A stretch of 64,000 nt of DNA from positions 18,285,501 to 18,349,500 of the forward strand of contig CM055110.1 of assembly GCA_029204225.1 (NCBI GenBank). Direction: 5' to 3'. Below, piece by piece: positions 34,271 through 46,174 of this stretch (the stretch's first letter is position 1; each line of letters starts with the position of its first letter). The position numbers were made by a program, and so were the translations under genes. The notes below the pieces were generated by a model. The model had not been told where the DNA came from and did no database searches. It saw only the letters and a program-made list of their open reading frames with translations. Source of the DNA: Diphasiastrum complanatum (Eukaryota; Streptophyta; Lycopodiopsida; Lycopodiales; Lycopodiaceae).

Positions 34271-34827
34271 GTGCATGTCATGAGAGAGCTGCCAGACTTG
34301 AAAGATATCGGAAAGTTCGAGAAGAGTTTTTCAAAAGACTTCAAAAATCTTTCCAAAGAGGAGAATCACCTTTTCAAATTTATAACAAAACTTTCTTTGA
34401 TAATATTCTTAATCCTGTTAATCTACTTGAAATATTGCGTCCTAAAGGTTTTGGTATAGCTGAACTTGGTTCTAAAGTTGAAAATCCAGTTCCTGATCCA
34501 GATTCAGATCCAAATCCAGATCTAGATCCAGAACCTGAACCTAAACAAGATCCGAAATTTGATCTAGAATCAAAACCTGAGCCTGATCCAAATCCAGATT
34601 CAGAACCTGATCCTGAACCAGAACCAGAGCCGATTATGGAAGGCCTTCCTCCCCGTTTCACTTCAATCTCGAAGATCAAATATGATTATTTTAAAAGAAC
34701 ATCTTCAAATGATACTGACAGTTATGTTTCGCAGTTTGAGTCAATTGCCAACTCGAATAATGAAGGTGCTGATGCTGACAAACTACAGATCTTTCTTGGT
34801 CTTCTGAGAAAGCAAGCACACATATGA
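34271..34827 (+). pseudogene. Gypsy-3 gag N-terminal pseudogene with acidic Asp/Glu-Pro repeats
   Basis: An upstream frame at 34271-34459 gives charged text, followed by ORF 34435-34827. The second carries a stretch of about 45 residues of Asp-Pro and Glu-Pro repeats (DPDSDPNPDLDPEPEPK and similar), then the retrotransposon gag core (SYVSQFESIANSNNEG, LQIFLGLLRKQA). It stops at 34827 and the sequence jumps to the integrase, so most of gag, protease, RT and RNase H are deleted. Confidence 0.8.
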
Positions 34828-34902
34828 TAAAACCAAGTTGAACCAGGACGTGTGGGTACCTGGATTCCTTTCACTCTTAGATTTTCTTGACTTGTATCAT
34901 TC

Positions 34903-35691
34903 AAAGAACATAAGAGAATGGTGGATCGAGACTCCAAATACGCTGAAGCAACGAAACAAAATGATGTGAAAACTGTCGTAGCTTTCCTATTGAAATTTAT
35001 AATCACACGTTATGGTTGTACTCTTGAGTTAGTCAGTGATCGTGGTATCCATTTTCTAAATGATACGATTCGACTGCTGACAAACTGTTTTCTAATCAAA
35101 CACAGAAAGACAACCCCCTATAATCCGAAAGCCAATGGGTTAATTGAGAGAGCAAACAAAATATTATGCAAGATTCTGAATAAGATCACCGTTGCACATG
35201 CTACAGATTGGGATCAAAAGTTACCCTCGGTTCTCTGGGCATATCGAAACACAGAAAAGATCACAGCAAATCAGACGCCTTACTTTCTTACATATGGTAT
35301 GCATCCTATTCTGCCAATTGAATTCAAGGTGCCAAAGTTTCGAATACAAGCACAATGAACAGAAGTAGAATGTACTAACAAAAGGTTGATGACTATTGAC
35401 GAACTATCTGAAGCTCGAATCAATTTGAAGGATGTTACAGAGAAAATCCAGGAACAGCGAAAGAAAAAGCATGATACTCTTATCAAGACCAATGATCTTA
35501 AGGCTGTTGATTATGCCTTGATATATGATAGTCGCCATCAAAATTTTTCTAGAAAGCTTCATATGAGGTGGATGGGACCGTACAAGGTTATTAAAGTATT
35601 TGAAAATGGTTCTGTCCAACTTCAGTCATTGGAAGACGAATTATTGCCAACGTGTATTAACAGTTCCAAATTGAAGAAATATTATCTCTAA
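34903..35691 (+). pseudogene. Gypsy-3 integrase C-terminal half
   Basis: The integrase core resumes at RDSKYAEATKQNDVKTV, has the second catalytic Asp (LELVSDRGIHF) and the Glu (NGLIERANKI), then WDQKLPSVLWAYRNT and TPYFLTYGMHPILPIEF. One stop at 35356-35358 (TGA), then ORF 35386-35691 carries the C-terminal domain (HMRWMGPYKVIKVFENGS, NSSKLKKYYL), ending at 35691. It would have inserted element DNA into chromosomes. The wording (ANGLIERANKIL, LPIEF) fits the Tat/Athila group. Confidence 0.94.
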
Positions 35692-35820
35692 CAAAGGAAT
35701 TCAACGGGAGAATCTTTTGAGTATCTTTCAAGGATCTACCCAAATTTTTGTTTCTATTTATTTATATATCTATTACTTTATTGTTATTTATTATTTTACT
35801 CATTATTTACTTTTTGGATT

Positions 35821-36445
35821 TTGAAAATCTCTTTTATTAAATGTATACGCTCACACGTGTTGCCACTTGTCATTCATATTTATGTGTTTATTTATGATTT
35901 CACGAAAGACGTGATATTTTATTTTAAACGGTCTATTCATTCCCTAGGTCAACTACTTCAGCAATCAACGCATGAAGCTCCATCCTTCCAAGACAACAAT
36001 AAGGCACTTCAAGCCAACTCTGCAGAATTGTAGAAAAAATTTGATTCTTTGCAAGTTGAGCTCAATAAGGTCAAGGCAGAAAAGACCACTCTGCAAACCA
36101 CATTGCAAGATGAAACCATCAGGAGAATAAAGACGGAAACTGTCTTACAGATATGCAGCAGGTCCGGGTCCATCCAAATGACCATCTTAAACTACAAAGC
36201 CTTCAAGACCATATGCTCAAAATTTTTTGAGTCGAGTTTCTGCTCCTGCTCGAGAATGACAAAGCACTTGTCGAAGAAGAGCTTGCCGAGCTGAAGGAGT
36301 TAATCTGCAGAGACGACCGTCTGCTCTGGGCCAGATGCACATGATGAATATTTGCAGGCCTTGGAAAAGATCGAAAGTCTTTCAAAGGAGCTCCAAGCTA
36401 TCGAAAATAGGATAGATAATGTAATGCAGAAACTTCCTACTTCCA
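35821..36445 (+). pseudogene. Coiled-coil ORF relic after Gypsy-3 integrase
   Basis: Frame 35821-36033 reads ALQANSAEL, a TAG, then the same frame continues DSLQVELNKVKAEKTTLQTT (ORF 36049-36294) before shifting. Further pieces read ENDKALVEEELAELKELI and EYLQALEKIESLSKEL up to 36440. Heptad spacing of Leu suggests a coiled coil. It lies where Athila/Tat elements may carry an extra ORF, between pol and the 3' LTR. It resembles the EYAEACIKI segment at 2445-3083. The 3' LTR of Gypsy-3 is not seen; Copia-A2 begins at 36446. Confidence 0.5.
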
Positions 36446-37511
36446 ATGCATGACTACGACTATCAAAAATTAAATACAACAGTAGTGATGAAAATCACCT
36501 TCAATCTTTAGCAACTAACTTTGAAATTGCTAGATACTAAGTGACTACGTAGAAAAGCATAAAGTATTGAATTCTCAAACAATTTCTATCAGTTACAAAA
36601 GCAATACAGAGATGCATGCATTCTGACATATACTGAACGCAATAAGAAGATAGTATTGATTTAGAGAAACAAAATCAGATGCTAATGAGCGCAAAACAGT
36701 AGCGGATAGAAATCGCGCACTCTAAGTTGTCTCTGAGTAACTGAGAATAAATCTGATAATAAGAAGCTCTGTTGATAAGCAGTAGCGCAATAGCAACTCT
36801 AAAATAAATATCTAAAAGACTGAGCTAGAATGCTAAAGAGAGTTCAAGCTTGAAAGCATGATAGAGAGCTAACAACAATACTTTCTGATTATGAATGATC
36901 TGCCTGATAAGAGCACAGGAAGCGTCGTGTAATAACACTCAACTCCTTCACAATTCACAATCTTGATTTGTTGCTTCAGAACTTGAGAAGAGATGCATGA
37001 ACAATTGATTTATACTAAGTAATTAGGTCGTCAAATGCGATTGTCAGTTGGCTGGTGTCCGCTGGCATTCATCCCATTCCTTCTCAGAAATTGATTGTTG
37101 ATAAGCGATGAAAATTGGTCATAAATAGTCTGTCTGCATAAATGAACTAAAACTGTCACTCTATAGAAATGAATTAAAACTGCCACATGCGACAATGTCG
37201 CAAAAGACAACAATGTCATAAAATCTCATTTACTTACTATTGGGGTAGCCCCACACTTTGCCAGAGTCATTTCTTTAACATTTGAGGCACTTTGAAAAAT
37301 GTGAAAAATGCAACTCTGCATATTTACTCGTAATTCCTGATAGGCGAAAAAATGCGACATTGTTGTCAAACTCAATGTATTTCTGCAGACTGTGTAAAAA
37401 CACTTGATCTGTAGACTGTGTAAAGACACGAGAAAATCCACAGAACTGGATAAACAATGGATGAGGATTAAAATCGATTAGTCAATTAGCAAGAAGGAGA
37501 ATAATCCAACA
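36446..37511 (-). repeat. Copia-A2 3' LTR, lacking its last ~115 bp
   Basis: Begins TGTTGGATTATTCTCC at 37511 after an AAGGAGAG polypurine tract. It matches both halves of the Copia-A1 LTR and also supplies the roughly 210 bp missing there. Homology stops after CATGCATTGGAA at 36446, before the expected CCGACA end. Confidence 0.87.
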
Positions 37512-37689
37512 CTCTCCTTAATCTGAATTATTGAATGCCTTGACCTTCAAACTTAGTTCTACACAGAATCTTCTATGTGCTTCCAAACTTAATGCTCAAT
37601 GTGCATACTCCTAGAATAAAATCTAGGGTTGGCTTTGATTATCACAAAATAATGTCGTCGGAGCATATTGATTCAGACCGATGTCTGAG

Positions 37690-40103
37690 AGTAAGTTCCT
37701 CAACCAAATTGCTTCCTTTGTAACTTGAGAGCTGCGATATTCTCTGATGCAGTGGAAGATAGAGCTATTGAAGATTGCTTGCGACTGTTCCAGGAAATTG
37801 GACCATTGTTGAGGAAGAATGTAAATCCAGAAGTGGATTTACGAGTGTCTACATCTTTTGCCCAACTTGCATCTATGTAACCACTGAGTAAATTGAGTTT
37901 GTCGTTGCCGATTGCTCCATAACAAATGCAAAAGTCCATAGTAGCTCAAAGATATATCATGACTCTGATCAGAGCCTTCCAATGTGTTACACCAGGATTG
38001 GTCACAAACTGATTGAGAGAGCTGACTACAAAAGATATGTATGGCCTGATACAAATCATGGCATACATAAGAGATCCTATAATAGAATGATAAGAATACT
38101 CATGCATCTGCTGCTTCTCATGAATTGTTTGGGGACATTGGTCCTTTGACAATTTGAGACCTGGTTCCATTGGTGAGAGAGCTAACTTGCAATTAATCAG
38201 ATTATATCTGACTAACATGTTCTACATGTACCTCTATTGTGTAATGTAGACCAACTTCTGTTTTCTCTATGTGGATTTGTATACCAAGGCAGAAATGAGC
38301 TTCGTCCAGATCGGTGATGTCGAATTTGGAAGATAGCATTGTCTTGGCCTCTTTTATTAGATCGGTATTGTTGTTGAAAAGAAATGTATCATCCACATAT
38401 AAAGTGATAATGATAAAAGATTGCTGCACTGCTTTGAAATAAACATTTGAATCTGAAGAGCTAGGTGTGTAGTCGTGATCAATAAGGAAAGTATTGATCC
38501 TTTGAAACCATGCTCGAGCAGATTGCTTCAAGCCATAAAGTGCCTTATGGAGTTTACACACATGATTGTGTTTACCCTCAATAATATAACCTTTGGGTTG
38601 CACCATGTAAATGTCTTCTTCGATAACTCCATTGAGATATGTTGTCTGTACATCCATTTGATGTATTTTTAAATCTGCTGCAGCGACAAATGATAGCAAA
38701 AGTCCAATAGAAGAATGCTTGACTACTGGATTGAAGGTCTCAGTGTAATCGACGTTGTATACCTGAGAAAATCCTCTGGCGACAAGTCTTGTCTTTCTCC
38801 TGTTGATGCTTCCATCTGTATTGTACTTGACTTTGAAAATCCATTTGCAATCAACTACGTTTCTGCTAGCAGGTAATTCGACAATTATCCATGTCTGGTT
38901 CTTGATAAGAGATGAATACTCTTTATCCATAGCTTCTTTCTAGAGATCTGAATCAGGATGGCTGAGTGTCTCTTGGACAGACGTCGGTTCCTGAACAAGG
39001 TAGGCTGTAGACTCGTCGATATACTGGTTAGGTGGTTTGCTTGCTCTTGAAGATCTTCTGGGTAATAGAGGAAGTTGATCATTTCCATCACACTGTAGTT
39101 GCTAAACTGCAACATCATCATCTTTGGATTCGCCATTGATATGTTGTTCATCGAAAGTAGATGAGCTTGGTCTTTCAATGGGAATAGTCGACTGAGGAAC
39201 TGGGAAGTTCAATGTGTCGGATGAAACCGAAGAGTCAGCTATGTGGGCTTTGTCTTTTCCCTTGAGGTCGATAAACTGATCTTCGATGAAGATGACATCC
39301 CGACTAGTGAATATCTTCGACTCAATGGGATCGAACAACTTGTAGGCTTGATCTAAAGTAGTGTAGCTGATGAAAATACATTTGATATTCTGGAAGTGGA
39401 GCTTCTTCCTGAGATCACGAGGTATCTACGCAAAAGCAGTACATCCAAAAACTCGTAAGTTTGATAAAGAAGGTTTGGTACCTGTCCAAACTTAAAATGG
39501 TGCTTTGTCTGAGAGACCTTTAGTAGGACATCTGTTCTGAATATAGGTTGTTGTTGAAACAGCAGCCCAGCAGGACTTCGGAAGTGTCGCATTTGATAAC
39601 AAGCACTAAGGTTCTGTTCTTTTTCTCAACAAGACCATTTCACTGAGGCGAATAGGAGGTAATGTATTGTTGCTCAATGCCGTTGTTAAGACAATACTCC
39701 TTGAATTCGGTGGAGACGTATTCTCCCCCATTATCTGACCTCAATGCTTTGATTCGTTTGCCTCTTCTTCTTCGACTGTGGACTTGATGATTGTACTTGA
39801 CTTTGAGTCAGCTTCTGATTCGTTGCAGCCTTCTTAAAGCTTTTCTGTTTCTGTCGCTTAGAGCTTTTGTTGACATATAGAGCCTGAGAGGAGGAAGTAG
39901 ACAAAGTGTCTTGATTTCTTCTATTGTCTTCTTGCAGCAACATAGTGATAATTCTAGTAAGAGTTAAACCTGAGTGTGTCAATATAATCATCACTCAGTT
40001 CTCATATGTAGAGGGCAAGCTTGAAAGCAATGTCATAATTGTGTCTTGATCGTCTATGACTGATCCGACAGTGGCCATCTGTTGCAAGAGATTCTTAAAT
40101 TGG
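37690..40103 (-). pseudogene. Copia-A2 gag-integrase-RT-RNase H pseudogene
   Basis: From 40103 down: the gag middle (FKNLLQQM, LLSSLPSTYEN, a TGA at a Trp position, LLQEDNRRNQDTLS) to 39760; then a direct jump into integrase at ALRSDNGGEYVSTEF, with NGLVEKKNRT preserving the catalytic Glu but no first catalytic Asp; the integrase C-terminus is scrambled over 39592-39102; RT ORF 38930-38202 (242 codons) with VKHSSIGLLLSFVAAADLKI, QMDVQTTYLNG and YVDD; RNase H (YIDASWAKDVDTRKSTSGF, ISWNSRKQSSIALSST) to about 37700. Protease and GAG-pre-integrase are deleted. Confidence 0.95.
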
Positions 40104-41270
40104 TCTTCACCTTGTAGAAACTTCACTCTTCACTTGTGAAGGGACCCAACTCAACTTTCAGTGTGAAAATTTTTAATGAAGTTGGCCCTATTCAAAGCTC
40201 ATCCAATAGCTGAACCAAATCTTGTGGTTCAAATTTCTTTTCCATCACAGATTCTGGACCGTCGATTCATTTGACATCTCATCCAAAGGTCCAAACTGCA
40301 TATGGGCATCAAACCATGCTCCTACAGTCGCTATGGTCTTCGATACACTAAGTTGACTATTGCGTTGGACGCGAGAACAGCCCGTGACCTCCCTGCCTGC
40401 GGCCGCGCCTCCCTTCTCTGAAAATTATCAGATCAAACTCTCCTGTGGATCGTTTTGAGCACGATCTGAGGCCTGGAGCAGGGTCGCCCTACTGAATCCA
40501 AGACTATAGAGTGTTCAGTCAGGAAATTCCGTGGAGAAACGGTGATTTTAGCTCAATTTGACAAAGTGGCTTTTTTCACCTTTTATCGCAAAACTGCTAG
40601 GTTAACTGTCTGGAGACAAATCTTTGACATAAACCTCAGAATCTCTCCATGGCTGGTTGACAATGTGATTAGCTTCACGGTGCGCAAACAACGAAGAAAT
40701 CACCAGTTATGTATAAAAACCGTAACCCCAAGCCCAGTTTCAATTTTCAGTTGGCTTCGAAATTGTCAATTTTCACCAAATTTTTTCCTGTCTGATGCTA
40801 TGCACAGGCTAATAATCCCTCTGCTGAGCTTAGCAAGTCTCTATAATTTAGAAACCGTGCACCAGTGCTTCTCTTTCCGTCTTCAACCCGTCGTAAAACC
40901 CCAAACTCTTAGAAGACAGTTCTCCCGAACCTCTCTTCAACGGCGACACTGTACTGTGTACACTCCCTGTACGGCTCTGATACCAACTTAGAATTTGATT
41001 TGCACATGAACACAGATCATGCTACACAGTAACATAGACAGAAAACACTCTCCTCAACAAGCTCACATAGCAACTGTATTTCACAAAATGAAATTACACT
41101 GTACATCTAGTTGTTCACTCAGGCAACCCATGCATGACCCAGGTTGTCGTTGGTGGGACGTGTGTCCCGTCGACTTGCCTCGTGGCGAGACCAACTGATC
41201 CTTATCCACCGATAGGACCCACAGTACAGTAACACAGTGATTCTAACTTTAATTCTAACTGACACGACAA
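40104..41270 (-). mobile_element. Copia-B3 5' end: probable LTR, primer site and leader
   Basis: 40104-40972 is the reverse complement of the Copia-B leader (57699-58390 in B2), including GGCGACCCTGCTCCAGGCC and TTCTCCACGGAATTTC blocks. Above the primer site, the sequence up to about 41270 begins TGTCGTGTCAGTTAG when read on the minus strand and is probably the LTR. The leader breaks off where Copia-A2 gag starts at 40103. Confidence 0.7.
40973..40985 (-). other. Primer-binding site of Copia-B3
   Basis: TGGTATCAGAGCC on the minus strand, with the Copia-B leader following it. Confidence 0.92.
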
Positions 41271-41287
41271 TAACTTATGGGGTGAAT

Positions 41288-42000
41288 ATGACTAATGTGA
41301 CATGGTTGGCAGCGCAGAGCCTATTCTAGAGCAAGTTGCAGATGACTTAGTGCTCTGACAACATGCCAAAGAGAAGGAAACTGCAACCCAACCTGATGAT
41401 GAGTTATAGGATGCTGCCTTGTTCTACATTGATACGGTACCTGAATGAGCCGTAGACATAGTTGAGTATCTAATGCGGGGCCAACCAAATAAATTTCCAC
41501 CAAAGGTGGAACAGGGAAAATTGATACTTAGACCTTATCAGCTGATTTTGTCGGCCAATTATATCGACAAGGAATAGATGGCATTCTCCGAAGGTGTATT
41601 CTTCCACATGAGTCCACCCAAATTATATCGCTCTCACATGAAGGCATGGGTGGTGGTCATTTTGCATCTGACATTATAGTTTGCAAGATCTTGCAATCAG
41701 GATGCTGGTGGCCAACAATCCATAAAGACACGGAAGAATATCTACGAAAATGTGATGTGTGCCAGCGAGCTAGTAGGAGGCCAACAAGACTGAATTATGA
41801 TCTATTGCATCTAGTTCTAGCTCAAGCACCATTTGAGAAGTGGAGATTGGACTACATTGGTCCCATCCATCCAGCTGCCAGAAGCTCACAAGCCCAATAT
41901 ATCATCGTGGCTATGGATTATCTCACCAAACGGGAAGAAGCCAAGGCAATGCGAATAGCTGATGCACGAGCCACTTCCAAATTTATAACAAAAACATCAT
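41288..42000 (+). pseudogene. Gypsy-4 RNase H end and integrase N-terminus
   Basis: Starts with the connection region after RNase H (AVDIVEYLMRGQPNKF, LYRQGIDGILRRCI in another frame). The integrase zinc-binding domain H-x-H...C-x2-C follows (SHEGMGGGHFASDI, WWPTIHKDTEEYLRKCDVCQR), then the first core block with its catalytic Asp (WRLDYIGPI, YIIVAMDYLTKREEAKAM) and FI at about 41990, where it ends. At least three stops (near 41379, 41407 and 41446) and one frameshift near 41560 disable it. Confidence 0.9.
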
Positions 42001-43498
42001 TGTCAAGACGTATTTCTTTCACTTCCATTATTGCTAAGAAGTTTTATATGCATCAAATGATGTGATTTCCTCATTTTGGATTTTAAAATTGTATCGTTGT
42101 TGTAGTGTTCTAAACAAATATAGTGTCAAAATCCATCATTTTCTTAATTCGTCAGAATCTAACATCACATATAATAGTACAAAACATCACATCAAGCAGA
42201 CAGTGGATTGATGACTTGGATATCGGACTATGACATTAAATAAACCCCTCGGGCAGCTAGATCTCCAATCCACCCCAGGATAAATATTATTTTGTTGCCA
42301 ACTATGCTATCAAATTCTGACACATAAGTTATCTGTTGGATTCTGACAGACAATTTAAAAATATATTCATGCGTTGTGCTAGAAGTTGCTAGAGCTGGCT
42401 TTCATGGCTTTCGATAGTTCTGTCGGATTCCCACATATCTGACTAATTATAAAAAAAAATTCGATATTTGCTAGAAGTTAAGCTTTTGGGAGCCTCTGTT
42501 GGTTGAGATACAAGTTTCACCAAAATTTTCTAGCTGCCAGTTGTTTAAAGTTTGTGGAACCCAATTGAAGATTGAAGTACAATATTAATGTTGTCAAATT
42601 TTGAAATATTAATATAAGGTGATGAGATGAACAAAAGGCACAAATTTGTGAAAACTTTCACAAATTATGAAAAATGACATTCCGAGGTATGAGAATACGT
42701 TGCGAAGAATATAAAAATATGATTGATTTATTCATTTATTCCAAAATTTAGAATAGCTTTTAAAAATAGGAAAAGTTAGTAATAACATAAATTTAAACCT
42801 AATCTTATAGGATTGATTTATGCATTTATTAAAAAGAATTAAACTAGTTATTAAAGATAGGAAAAAAGCTAATAGATTAGTGTTGTTTCATATGGGAAGG
42901 GGGGGGCAAGTCCTTGACTTCAATCTTTGGATTTTTATTGGATGAGAGGTATTCAATAGAGTTTCATGCACACACACATTCACTTAACCTTAAGGAGGCA
43001 TCTTAGGTGAGATTGAAGGAGAACATACCATGGAGTCCCCCACTATTTGATTTACCCCAAGGCAAGTGGCGACACCATTTATGTAAGTGAACTAAATCCA
43101 AGGTGCCTTATCATATTTCAAACTTAGCATTTGATATGGTTCTCCAAGTAAGTGGCCCCATGTGAAATCCTCACGATCTCTTCAAAGTGGGAAATAAGTG
43201 AGTTTATCAAATTGAACTTGTCTCCCACGTTCACCCATGCTCTCTCCTAATGAGGACTGAACCCCATTTTTTGAAGTGCACTTGGATCCCATCCATGATT
43301 ATGATTCATATATTGTTAAATTTTTAATTTTAGAGACATATTTTTTGATTTTGCTTTCTAGATAGGTCATATCTTTCAAGTTGTCATTAATTTTTTGCAA
43401 TATAACGTCTAGACATTAAGACATCAAAAAAAAGTCAAGGACAATGATGGTAAATAGGATGTCAACTCATTACTTGAGACAATATGAAAAAATTAGAA

Positions 43499-43501
<3 letters not shown>
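42001..43501. other. Non-coding stretch upstream of the membrane-protein gene
   Basis: AT-rich, with no long frame or LTR end. The half nearest the gene may hold its promoter region. Confidence 0.45.

Positions 43502-43559
<58 letters not shown>
43502..43559. repeat. (CT)n microsatellite, 29 units
   Basis: A 58-bp uninterrupted TC/CT tract about 250 bp upstream of the gene at 43810. Such tracts are common in plant core promoters and can bind GAGA-type factors; a role here is inference. Confidence 0.95.
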
Positions 43560-43561
<2 letters not shown>

Positions 43562-43613
43562 GGCTCTAAAACAATTAAACTCTTTTCCTCTCTTTCTCAT
43601 GTCTCTCTACACA

Positions 43614-43623
43614 TTTAAATAAG
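43614..43623 (+). promoter_or_regulatory. TATA-like element upstream of the membrane-protein gene
   Basis: TTTAAATAAG lies 187 bp before the start codon, followed by CT-rich sequence suitable for a plant 5' UTR. Position and base content only. Confidence 0.35.
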
Positions 43624-43809
43624 AGAGCTCTATTCCTCTCTCTAAAATTATCAATGGAATCTGGATGGATCACTATATTTCTCGCCTCCTTTCCAAATTT
43701 CAAATCATCGATGAATTCTCCATCTCACAAAAGAGTCTTGCATTCTCGCCAGCCTATTCAATCTTTCCAAAGTTCTTATTAGCTGGTTGCTTGCTGCTGC
43801 AAGTGAGCA

Positions 43810-45417
43810 ATGACAAGTATTGATGAAGTTAGAAACAGCTATAACTTTGTACAAGCTGGGCTGAGCACCCTGGCTGCCGGAGCAAGCGTAGCTCTTTGTC
43901 TTGCAAGAGGGAGATTGGACTCGGAGATGAATCTCGCTGATCTTTTCTGTACTACCAGGTTCAACAAGCAGAATAATAATGACTATGGAGCCGTAGAATC
44001 GTTTCATGGTAACAATGGCTGTATTCTAGGTATCAATGTACGGGGCTCAAATGCAAACAGTGTTATGTGGGTAGCGCACAATACTTGGGTGCAGGGAAGC
44101 TACACAACATTGGTACCATTCTGGACCTCATATGTCCCCAATGCAACACAAGATGCCACACAAAATCAGGACAATATATCTTCAACACCCAGATGCACAT
44201 GTTGGCACGTCCCAAGCATAAGTCTTCATGGGAGTGGAAGAACTTCTGTGAATGAAATGCCTCAGGAAATGTATTTCCAGCCGACGTCTCAGGATCCTCA
44301 GTGCTACCGGGTTCCTTCTTACCAGTGTGAGCAACACGGAAGACAGCATATGCCTGATCTTCATACTGAAATCATGCGAACAAACAGGGGAGTGCCGGCC
44401 CCGCAGCTATGTTCATCGGTGCTGAAAGGTCCAAGTAAACTGTATCAGTTGATGCTCGATGATGAAAGGAGTAGTACACAAAGCACCTACCTGTTTGCTG
44501 TGGACAGGCTCGGAGCTGCATCGCTCGCTCGAATGGTATCTGAGAGCATGGCTACTTTGGACTCGAGCCAGAAAGGACGAACATCTGACCTGGTAGACTG
44601 GAGCCTAGGAAAGCTTGAATTATCCGATAAACCTGATATCAAGTGGATTGGAAATGCTGCAACAGTGGTGCTTGTTGGTGTTGCCGAATTAGTTCTGCTG
44701 CTTCTGTTATCATGTGTGTTCGGACTAGACCCCTTTGTTTCTTCATTGGGTGCCCGCAGGGGTGTGAGATCACTTCGATTGGGCGCTAATGGCATTACGC
44801 AATTTGCTGACTTATGGCTGGAGATGGTAGGAGGAGATAAAATATCTGGGTGGAACACTCCTATCCTGCGTGTAGTTCCTAGAAAGGACCTAAGGCTGTG
44901 GTATCTCGACTGGGCACTCAAGGTGTGTGGATTAGTTATAGCTTTTGTCTTCTGGGCATTGACAGTGTTTGGTTACGTGCATCCTTTAGGCCTGCATAGA
45001 AATGACGCTTGGGGAGTACTTGGGAACTGGACAGCTTTTGTCGCTCTCATAGGAAATGTAATTGGAATTTTTACTTCTGGACTTCCTTTGCGGTTGGATC
45101 ATTCGTTACCCGGCCGAAGTCATGATCCTGGGTTTTCAATGGTTGGCTATAGTCTGCTACAATGTTTTTCCGAGCTTGCACTGACAATTCTTAGAACGGT
45201 CCCGCATTTCAGACGCATGAAATGGCTACGCAGATGCTGGTATGTGATGTTAGAAATAGGGATTTGGATACAGTGGTTTGCTGCCAAAAGATGCCTGCTT
45301 TCAGGACCACAATCGGAGTCTTCTGGCGTGACTTGGGAGCAGACGCTGATACAAGCTGGTGCTTTGGCGAGAGCGACGGTAATTTCTGCAGTGAGTGGAA
45401 AATGGAGTAGCAGCTAA
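43810..45417 (+). CDS. Uncharacterised membrane protein, 535 aa, single exon
   Basis: An intact ORF starting at the ATG at 43810 and ending TAA at 45415-45417; no upstream in-frame ATG improves on it. The N-terminal half is polar, with Asn/Gln-rich stretches and Cys pairs (about residues 128-131 and 165-173). A weak hydrophobic segment lies at 14-32. The C-terminal half has clear membrane spans at about 282-306 (VVLVGVAELVLLLLLSC), 369-391 (VCGLVIAFVFWALTVFGYV), 401-423 and 476-494, with a weaker one at 441-462. Basic residues (RRMKWLRR, 468-475) precede the last span. I recognise no family. A CT microsatellite and TATA-like box lie upstream. GC content is higher than in the flanking transposons. 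It is the best candidate for a living host gene here, though a missing intron could also mean a retrocopy. Confidence 0.7.
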   Translation: MTSIDEVRNSYNFVQAGLSTLAAGASVALCLARGRLDSEMNLADLFCTTRFNKQNNNDYGAVESFHGNNGCILGINVRGSNANSVMWVAHNTWVQGSYTTLVPFWTSYVPNATQDATQNQDNISSTPRCTCWHVPSISLHGSGRTSVNEMPQEMYFQPTSQDPQCYRVPSYQCEQHGRQHMPDLHTEIMRTNRGVPAPQLCSSVLKGPSKLYQLMLDDERSSTQSTYLFAVDRLGAASLARMVSESMATLDSSQKGRTSDLVDWSLGKLELSDKPDIKWIGNAATVVLVGVAELVLLLLLSCVFGLDPFVSSLGARRGVRSLRLGANGITQFADLWLEMVGGDKISGWNTPILRVVPRKDLRLWYLDWALKVCGLVIAFVFWALTVFGYVHPLGLHRNDAWGVLGNWTAFVALIGNVIGIFTSGLPLRLDHSLPGRSHDPGFSMVGYSLLQCFSELALTILRTVPHFRRMKWLRRCWYVMLEIGIWIQWFAAKRCLLSGPQSESSGVTWEQTLIQAGALARATVISAVSGKWSSS

Positions 45418-45802
45418 TTCATGATCTTAATAAGGGTTTAATCTTTTCCACAGAGGTATGATTAATCCGACGACTCAGATTACGTTTAGCTTGAAGCAAT
45501 GTAAGCTACATGTCAACGATTTGCAACGCCTGGCTGGCCTTGGGTGTATCTCAAAGTTTTTTCTGCATTGAGCCTTTTGGTCCAGAATTATCACATTCTG
45601 CCTTTGGATGCCCACCTTCTCGGTTTATTTTCTGCACACAAATCTAGTACTCCAGTCAATTTCCAAGTTTCTTCACATTCAATAGATTTCTTGTGCTATT
45701 TTGATTGACTTCTTCACCATCTTGCTACTGATCCGTGCTCTGCAATGCCACTATCGTGTTAAATATAGGTTTCTTCTCTTCCTTTGTAACGAGTTTATTC
45801 TC

Positions 45803-45864
45803 TTTTTATGTAACGGGCTGTTGCCCATGTTCAGAATTCATTCAATGAACGTTGTGTTTAGTTA
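45803..45864 (+). repeat. 3'-end-like repeat, copy 1
   Basis: ATGTAACGGGCTGTTGCC..ATTCATTCAATGAACGTTGTG block followed by a CT tract, about 390 bp after the gene stop. Includes an AATGAA polyadenylation-like signal. Two more copies lie at 46175 and 47337. Confidence 0.92.
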
Positions 45865-46174
45865 ATTCTCTCTCTCTCTCTCTCTCTAAAACCTTAAAAC
45901 CCTACAAGATTCAAAAACAGCGCCTCTTTCTCCTATGCACCCCTCTCTTTCTCTTTCTTGCCATTTTATACCTTTCTATCTTTCTAAAAACTTCTCTTTC
46001 TATGAAGTTCTAAAGTCACATGTTCTCTCTTTCTATAAATTTCTAAAGTCACATATCATTTTCAAGCATTTAAAATGCACGTCAAATGCCCTTCAAAAAA
46101 ACTTTAGGGCAAACGTGGCCCAATCAAAAGGCAAAAAACTCGTTTTCTTCATCACTGCTGACATTCTCTGCCTG

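Noticed and set aside
40104-41270. Reading this block as the missing 5' LTR of Copia-A2
   Set aside because: Its sequence matches the Copia-B leader, not the A1 5' LTR or A1 leader, and A2 gag is broken at the joint.
43705-44921. Minus-strand ORFs of 100 and 144 codons opposite the membrane-protein gene
   Set aside because: They are shadows of the 535-codon plus-strand frame and lack motifs or membrane pattern of their own.
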